Source of the DNA: Deltaproteobacteria bacterium
GTDB lineage: Bacteria > Desulfobacterota > DSM-4660 > Desulfatiglandales > Desulfatiglandaceae
Direction of reading: 5' to 3'
Assembly: GCA_029932035.1 (NCBI GenBank)
Contig: JAOZQV010000032.1
Coordinates: 5,468-15,981, forward strand
Length of the DNA: 10,514 nucleotides
The position numbers were made by a program, and so were the translations under genes. The notes below the pieces were generated by a model. It was not told where the DNA came from. It searched no databases and saw only the letters and a list, made by a program, of their open reading frames with translations. Shown piece after piece: positions 6,678 to 10,514 of this stretch (position 1 is the stretch's first letter; each line of letters begins with the position of its first letter).

Positions 6678-7893
6678 ACCTGAAAGACTCCACCGGATTC
6701 AATCTTGAGGCATGCCAGGATGGGTAAAGGGTGGCCAAAAACGATATTACCACTGCTGCTGCGGCAACAAATGACACATCCGCAACCTCCACCTGAACCG
6801 GCAGCGTGGATATATAGTAAACATCTGCGGGGAGATTGATGAATTTATACTTCGCAAGCAACTGACATAGCCCCAGACCAGAGACAAGACCGGCGAATGT
6901 GCCGACAACCCCCACGAGGAGCCCCTGAAACATAAAAATCGTCATGATGCTCCTGGCAGAGGCCCCCATTGCCCTCAGGATTGCAACATCCCTCGTCTTT
7001 TCCATAACCACCATTACCAAGGTGCTGATAATATTCAGCGCCCCAACAAGGACTATCATGGTTAAAATGACAAACATAGTGAGTTTTTCAAGCTTGAGCG
7101 CAGAGAAAAGGCTCCTGTTCATGACCTTCCAGTCTTTGGTCCAGAATGGATAACCAAGGACTTTCTGGACTTTTCTTGATATCTTGTCTGACTTATAGAC
7201 GTCTTCCACCCTGACCTCGAGGCCCGTTACCTTGTCCCCTAACGCCAAGAAGTCCTGGGCCTCTTTTAAGGAAATATAGATCATGGAGGCATCGTACTCG
7301 TACATGCCTGAATTAAAAATGGCTGCGACCTTGAACCTTCGCGTGTTAGGGGTCCTCCCCAAGGGGGTCAGTTTTCCCTCCGGGGAAATCACGGTTATCA
7401 CACTTCCGGGATGTGCCCCTATCTGCTTGGCAAGCTCACCTCCAATGATAATGGGCGGTATCCCGTCGACCTTCTCTCCAAGGGAAGTGATGGATCCATC
7501 CTTGATCATGTTTTTGAAGGTTACAACCGCGCCCGCGCTTTCAGGATCAACACCTCTCAGGATAGCGCCGGATACGGCCCCCGAGTTGTTGATCATAACC
7601 TGCGTGTAGATGAAAGGGGTTGAGACAATCACACCCTCCACGTTGTCAACTTTTTCGGCGGCTTCCTGGTAATCGCTGAAAGGCCCGGTGAGACTCAGGA
7701 CTAAGAGATGGGAGTTTACCCCCAATATCTTGGACATCAAGTCCGCCCTAAAACCATTCATCACAGAAAGGACAACAATAAGCGCCATCACACCCACCAT
7801 TACGCCTAAGACTGAGATTACCGTAATAACAGATATAAAGCGCTGTTTTCGCTTGGCCTTGAGGTATTTCATACCGAGAAACAGTTCGAACAT
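6670..7893 (-). CDS. Lipoprotein-releasing ABC transporter permease, LolC/LolE family
   Basis: This is the membrane partner of LolD. The 407-residue protein has the family layout: a cytoplasmic start (MFELFLGMKYLKAKRKQRF), TM1 at about 20-47 ending in the VMNGF motif, a large periplasmic domain (about 48-270), and three further membrane helices at about 271-297, 317-345 and 371-391. EKTRDVAILRAMGAS (298-312) is the typical coupling helix region contacting the ATPase. The periplasmic segment LTPLGRTPNTRRF (175-187) lines up, from memory, with the LolC loop that recruits LolA (the Hook). Only one such permease gene lies beside lolD, so it may work as a homodimer, as proposed for LolF-type systems; a second copy elsewhere cannot be excluded. 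AAGGA lies 5 bases before the ATG. Confidence 0.93.
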   Translation of the reverse strand: MFELFLGMKYLKAKRKQRFISVITVISVLGVMVGVMALIVVLSVMNGFRADLMSKILGVNSHLLVLSLTGPFSDYQEAAEKVDNVEGVIVSTPFIYTQVMINNSGAVSGAILRGVDPESAGAVVTFKNMIKDGSITSLGEKVDGIPPIIIGGELAKQIGAHPGSVITVISPEGKLTPLGRTPNTRRFKVAAIFNSGMYEYDASMIYISLKEAQDFLALGDKVTGLEVRVEDVYKSDKISRKVQKVLGYPFWTKDWKVMNRSLFSALKLEKLTMFVILTMIVLVGALNIISTLVMVVMEKTRDVAILRAMGASARSIMTIFMFQGLLVGVVGTFAGLVSGLGLCQLLAKYKFINLPADVYYISTLPVQVEVADVSFVAAAAVVISFLATLYPSWHASRLNPVESFRYE

Positions 7894-7924
7894 ATCATCC
7901 TTAAATTTAGGAATTGCGAATTCA

Positions 7925-7948
7925 ATCCCTAAATCCCTACATCCCTAC
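7925..7948. repeat. Octamer tandem repeat at the lysS 3' end
   Basis: Three adjacent 8-bp units, ATCCCTAA (7925-7932) and ATCCCTAC twice (7933-7948), lie at the junction of lysS and lolC/E. On the minus strand the unit reads GTAGGGAT, and the lysS stop (TAG, 7945-7947) is part of the first copy met by the ribosome. The rest of the 51-bp gap holds the lolC/E ribosome binding site. Confidence 0.7.
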
Positions 7949-9438
7949 ATCTGCGTTTTCGCTCTCATCTGGGGAAACAGTATAACATCCCTTATGGATG
8001 GTGAGTCGGTCAGGAGCATAACAACCCTGTCAATCCCTATCCCTTCTCCTGCCGTTGGCGGCATCCCGTACTCTAAGGCGGTTACATAGTCTTTATCCAT
8101 AAACTGTGCCTCTTTATCCCCTGCGTCCCTTAACGCCACCTGATTCTCGAATCTCTCTCTTTGATCTGCGGGGTCATTTAATTCATTAAACGCGTTCGCT
8201 ATCTCTCGCCCGCCGATAAAGAGTTCAAAACGATCAACGATGTCGGGGTTTTGTTCATTGCGCCTTGAAAGTGGAGAGACTTCCGTTGGGTAACCGGTGA
8301 TAAAGGTTGGATTGATCAGCAGGGGCTCCACAAGGTGGTCGAACAGTTTTGTAAGAATCTGTCCATGACTCTCCTTGGCAGAAAAAGCAATTTCACATTC
8401 AGAGGCAAAAGCAGCGGCGTTCTCCTTAGCCTGGAAGATTTCATCCTTAACACCCCCCAAATCCCTCAAGGCATCAAAAAGAGAAATCTTTGTCCAGGGC
8501 GGGGCAAAATCAATGGTCTTGCCCTGATATTCGATTACGCTTTGACCAAACATCTTATTGAGAAGATGGTTGAAGAGTTCTTCTGTCAGGGTCATAAGAT
8601 CTTCATAGGTGGCGTAGGCCATGTAGAATTCCAGCATGGTAAACTCCGGGTTATGTTTTATGGAGATACCTTCGTTCCTGAAATTCCGGTTGATTTCAAA
8701 AACCCTCTCTAACCCGCCAACCACGAGTCTCTTGAGATAAAGTTCAGGGGCTACTCTCAGGAAGAGATCCATTCCGAGGGTATTGTGGTAGGTCTTAAAG
8801 GGCCTTGCCGTTGCTCCCCCCGGTATCGATTGCATCATCGGAGTCTCTACTTCGAGGAAGTCCTTTTCAACAAAAAATTCTCTTATTTCCTGGATAATGC
8901 GGCTTCTAAGTACAAAGACCTCTTTTACCGAATCGTTCATTATCAGATCGAGGTAGCGCTGCCGGTACCTGGTCTCCACGTCGGTCAGACCATGCCATTT
9001 CTCCGGCAACGACTTCATCGACTTTGACAGGAGTGAGAGGTCTTCTGCTAAGAGGGTCAGCTCACCTGTCCTGGTCTTAAAAAACCGACCCCTGATCCCA
9101 ATAAAATCCCCAATGTCCATCAGCTTGAACATGCTGAATTTATCAGGGGGAATTCTATCTTTTCTAATGTAGGCCTGAATGCGACCCGTCCTGTCCTTAA
9201 TGTGAATAAATGAAGCCTTTCCGAAATCCCGTCGCGCCATGATCCTGCCAGCCATGGCATAGGAGTCGCTTTCCTGCTCAAGGGTATCTTCATCCATCTC
9301 GCCAAAACGATCTATTGCCTCTGATGATGTGATATCGATCTTATAACCGGCGGGGTAGAGGTTAACACCCTCTGCCTGGAGTTTTTCCGCCTTATTCTGT
9401 CTCTCTTCTATAATTGAGCTTGTTTTACCTACAGCCAT
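7945..9438 (-). CDS. lysS: Lysyl-tRNA synthetase, class II
   Basis: LysS charges tRNA-Lys with lysine in the cytoplasm. The 497-residue product is full length. An N-terminal helical start is followed by an OB-fold anticodon-binding domain (about 60-140, including FGKASFIHIKDRTGRIQAYI). The class II catalytic domain has motif 1 near 186-205 (FLEVETPMMQS), motif 2 RNFRNEG (251-257) and motif 3 GEGIGIDRVVMLLT (464-477). LysRS-typical segments GGATARPF (207-214) and NPEFTMLEFYMAY (263-275) are also present, separating it from AspRS and AsnRS. The C-terminus runs FPQMRAKTQM, slightly beyond the usual FPQMRP-like end, and the stop lies in an octamer repeat. The ribosome binding site is weak (GGAACGGG region). 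A sigma70-like promoter lies about 65 bp upstream, and it is probably the first gene of the envelope operon. Confidence 0.97.
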   Translation of the reverse strand: MAVGKTSSIIEERQNKAEKLQAEGVNLYPAGYKIDITSSEAIDRFGEMDEDTLEQESDSYAMAGRIMARRDFGKASFIHIKDRTGRIQAYIRKDRIPPDKFSMFKLMDIGDFIGIRGRFFKTRTGELTLLAEDLSLLSKSMKSLPEKWHGLTDVETRYRQRYLDLIMNDSVKEVFVLRSRIIQEIREFFVEKDFLEVETPMMQSIPGGATARPFKTYHNTLGMDLFLRVAPELYLKRLVVGGLERVFEINRNFRNEGISIKHNPEFTMLEFYMAYATYEDLMTLTEELFNHLLNKMFGQSVIEYQGKTIDFAPPWTKISLFDALRDLGGVKDEIFQAKENAAAFASECEIAFSAKESHGQILTKLFDHLVEPLLINPTFITGYPTEVSPLSRRNEQNPDIVDRFELFIGGREIANAFNELNDPADQRERFENQVALRDAGDKEAQFMDKDYVTALEYGMPPTAGEGIGIDRVVMLLTDSPSIRDVILFPQMRAKTQM

Positions 9439-9502
9439 AATAAACCCGTTCCAATAGAGGATTTCACTTTAAAGAGTTATCTCTCAGTAAATTAAACTTA
9501 TT

Positions 9503-9531
9503 TTCATAATCCAATTAATTCATATAGTCAA
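9503..9531 (-). promoter_or_regulatory. Probable sigma70 promoter of lysS and the downstream operon
   Basis: On the minus strand TTGACT (9531-9526) and TATGAA (9508-9503) are separated by exactly 17 bp, with AT-rich DNA downstream. The predicted transcription start is near 9496, giving a leader of roughly 58 bases before the lysS ATG. Matches are 5 of 6 and 4 of 6 to consensus. No operator or riboswitch is apparent in the leader. Confidence 0.5.
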
Positions 9532-9586
9532 GATGAAAGCTCGTAGAACAGCAATCTAAAATCTGCGATAAGCATTCTTGTAGCCG

Positions 9587-9615
9587 TTGACACACCCGCC
9601 CTACCCTTCTATACT
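9587..9615 (+). promoter_or_regulatory. Near-consensus sigma70 promoter of the divergent gene
   Basis: TTGACA (9587-9592) is a perfect -35 box, and TATACT (9610-9615) matches 5 of 6 bases of the -10 box. The spacer is exactly 17 bp. Transcription would begin near 9621-9623, only a few bases before the ATG at 9626. This is the best promoter match I found in the window. Confidence 0.7.
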
Positions 9616-9625
9616 CTCACAATAT

Positions 9626-10514
9626 ATGAAACCTGAAAAATACCAACAGTTGGACCGGATGTTTAATCCTCGAGGATTCGCGTTATTTGGAGGAATCAGT
9701 ACGCCCATTTCATTTGGTCAACTGATCCTGTTAAGCCAGATCCGGTACGGTTTTAAAGGTCGACTTTATCCGATCTCGCCAGGAGGCGGGGAGATTGCCG
9801 GGTTGAAGATCTATAAGAGCCTTGATGAGGTGAAAGGACCGGTTGACTTAGCCTCGGTCTCGGTTCCCGCCAGGGCCGTGCCAGGGATTTTGAGAGACTG
9901 CCTGAAGAATGGCGTGGCAGGAGCTCAGATCCATTCTTCCGGTTTTGTTGAGACAGGCGAGGAGGAGGGGATAGCCCTCGAGTCTGAGATTCTAAGGATT
10001 GCGGCAAATGGCATCAGGGTGGTGGGCCCTAACTGTTTCGGAATTCATAATCCACGTGGCGGGATAACCCTCCTTCCCGGCTTTGATTTTTCCCGGGAGC
10101 CCGGCCCTGTGGCCATGATCTCCCAGAGCGGTGGGGTTGCCACTGATTTCGGACATGAGGCCCCTCCCTTAGGCCTTGGCCTGAGCAAGATCATCTCTTT
10201 TGGCAACGGTTGCGATCTGGAGGCTGCAGAACTCCTTGAATACTTGGCTGAAGACCCGGAGACCGATTATATAGCTGCCTATCTTGAAGGGATACGTAAT
10301 GGCCGGAGGTTTTTGGATATCCTCAGGCGAGTGACCCTCAAAAAACCCGTGGTCATCTGGAAGGGCGGTCTTACCCCTTTGGGGGGCAAGGCGGCCCTTG
10401 GTCACACAGGATCCATGGGGGGAGAGACCAGGGTTTGGAACGGGGCCCTGGCCCAGGCAGGCGCAGCCTCTGTACAGGGTCTCGATGAAATGTTAGACAC
10501 ACTCGTTGCCCTCA
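9626..10514 (+). CDS. CoA-binding acyl-CoA synthetase (NDP-forming), partial
   Basis: The reading frame is open from 9626 to the right edge (296 codons, 3' end missing). It encodes the CoA-binding and CoA-ligase part of the ADP-forming acyl-CoA synthetase / succinyl-CoA synthetase alpha superfamily, enzymes that interconvert acyl-CoA and acid with ATP formation. Family features are the N-terminal FNPRGFALFGG (13-23, normally FNPRSVAVIGAS-like), GPNCFGIHNP (134-143), MISQSGG (164-170), SFGNGCDLEAAELLEYLAEDP (191-211), YLEGIRNGRRF (219-229) and ALGHTGSMGG (257-266), where His260 would be the phosphorylated histidine. Substrate cannot be read from this part, and whether an ATP-grasp domain follows is unknown. 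No ribosome binding site precedes the ATG. An alternative in-frame ATG at 9659 (MFNPRGFA) is closer to the usual family start. The gene appears richer in GC than the minus-strand operon. Confidence 0.9.
   Translation, partial: MKPEKYQQLDRMFNPRGFALFGGISTPISFGQLILLSQIRYGFKGRLYPISPGGGEIAGLKIYKSLDEVKGPVDLASVSVPARAVPGILRDCLKNGVAGAQIHSSGFVETGEEEGIALESEILRIAANGIRVVGPNCFGIHNPRGGITLLPGFDFSREPGPVAMISQSGGVATDFGHEAPPLGLGLSKIISFGNGCDLEAAELLEYLAEDPETDYIAAYLEGIRNGRRFLDILRRVTLKKPVVIWKGGLTPLGGKAALGHTGSMGGETRVWNGALAQAGAASVQGLDEMLDTLVAL

Noticed and set aside
9753..10405. Open frames on the minus strand within 9753-10007 and 10169-10405
   Set aside because: They are antisense to the plus-strand acyl-CoA synthetase frame, which shows a continuous run of family motifs.

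Overview
The window looks like a chromosomal segment of a Gram-negative bacterium, most likely a member of the Desulfobacterota (former Deltaproteobacteria). The evidence is a co-directional block lysS - lolC/E - lolD - bamA - skp - lpxD - fabZ - lpxA on the minus strand, which I recall as typical of that group. A single LolC/E-type permease and a BamA with an extra N-terminal periplasmic domain also fit. No genus can be named from the sequence alone. Apart from the divergent gene at the right end, the window is an ordinary envelope-biogenesis operon with unusual DNA between its genes.

Layout, in the direction of transcription (right to left): lysS (9438-7945) has a plausible sigma70 promoter upstream (9531-9503). 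A 51-bp gap carrying an 8-bp tandem repeat leads to lolC/E (7893-6670), which overlaps lolD (6677-5976) by 8 bp. bamA follows (stop at 3206). Its start is uncertain: the longest form begins at 5992 inside the lolD end and reads through a 105-bp array of 7-bp units, while starts at 5866 or 5830 would place translation just before the signal peptide. A 297-bp non-coding gap (2909-3205) follows, filled with heptamer repeats and two adjacent fold-back structures. Then comes a tight lipid A / chaperone block: skp (2908-2390), lpxD (2370-1330, TTG start), fabZ (1327-881) and lpxA (884-87), separated by 19 bp, 2 bp and a 4-bp overlap. Bases 1-86 hold the region after lpxA, with another short heptamer repeat and no recognisable gene.

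The products serve outer membrane construction. LolC/E-LolD releases lipoproteins from the inner membrane. Skp escorts unfolded outer membrane proteins across the periplasm to BamA. FabZ feeds hydroxyacyl-ACP metabolism, and LpxA and LpxD use 3-hydroxyacyl-ACP to acylate UDP-GlcNAc and its derivative for lipid A. LysS is the housekeeping lysyl-tRNA synthetase at the head of the block.

On the plus strand, diverging from lysS, a near-consensus promoter (9587-9615) precedes a gene cut off by the right edge (9626-10514). It encodes the CoA-binding/CoA-ligase part of an NDP-forming acyl-CoA synthetase. Its first ATG lies only a few bases after the predicted transcription start.

The most noticeable unexplained signal is the non-coding DNA. 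Every minus-strand intergenic gap wider than about 20 bp holds a different short tandem repeat, mostly 7-bp units, and the stop codons of lysS and lpxA lie inside such repeats.
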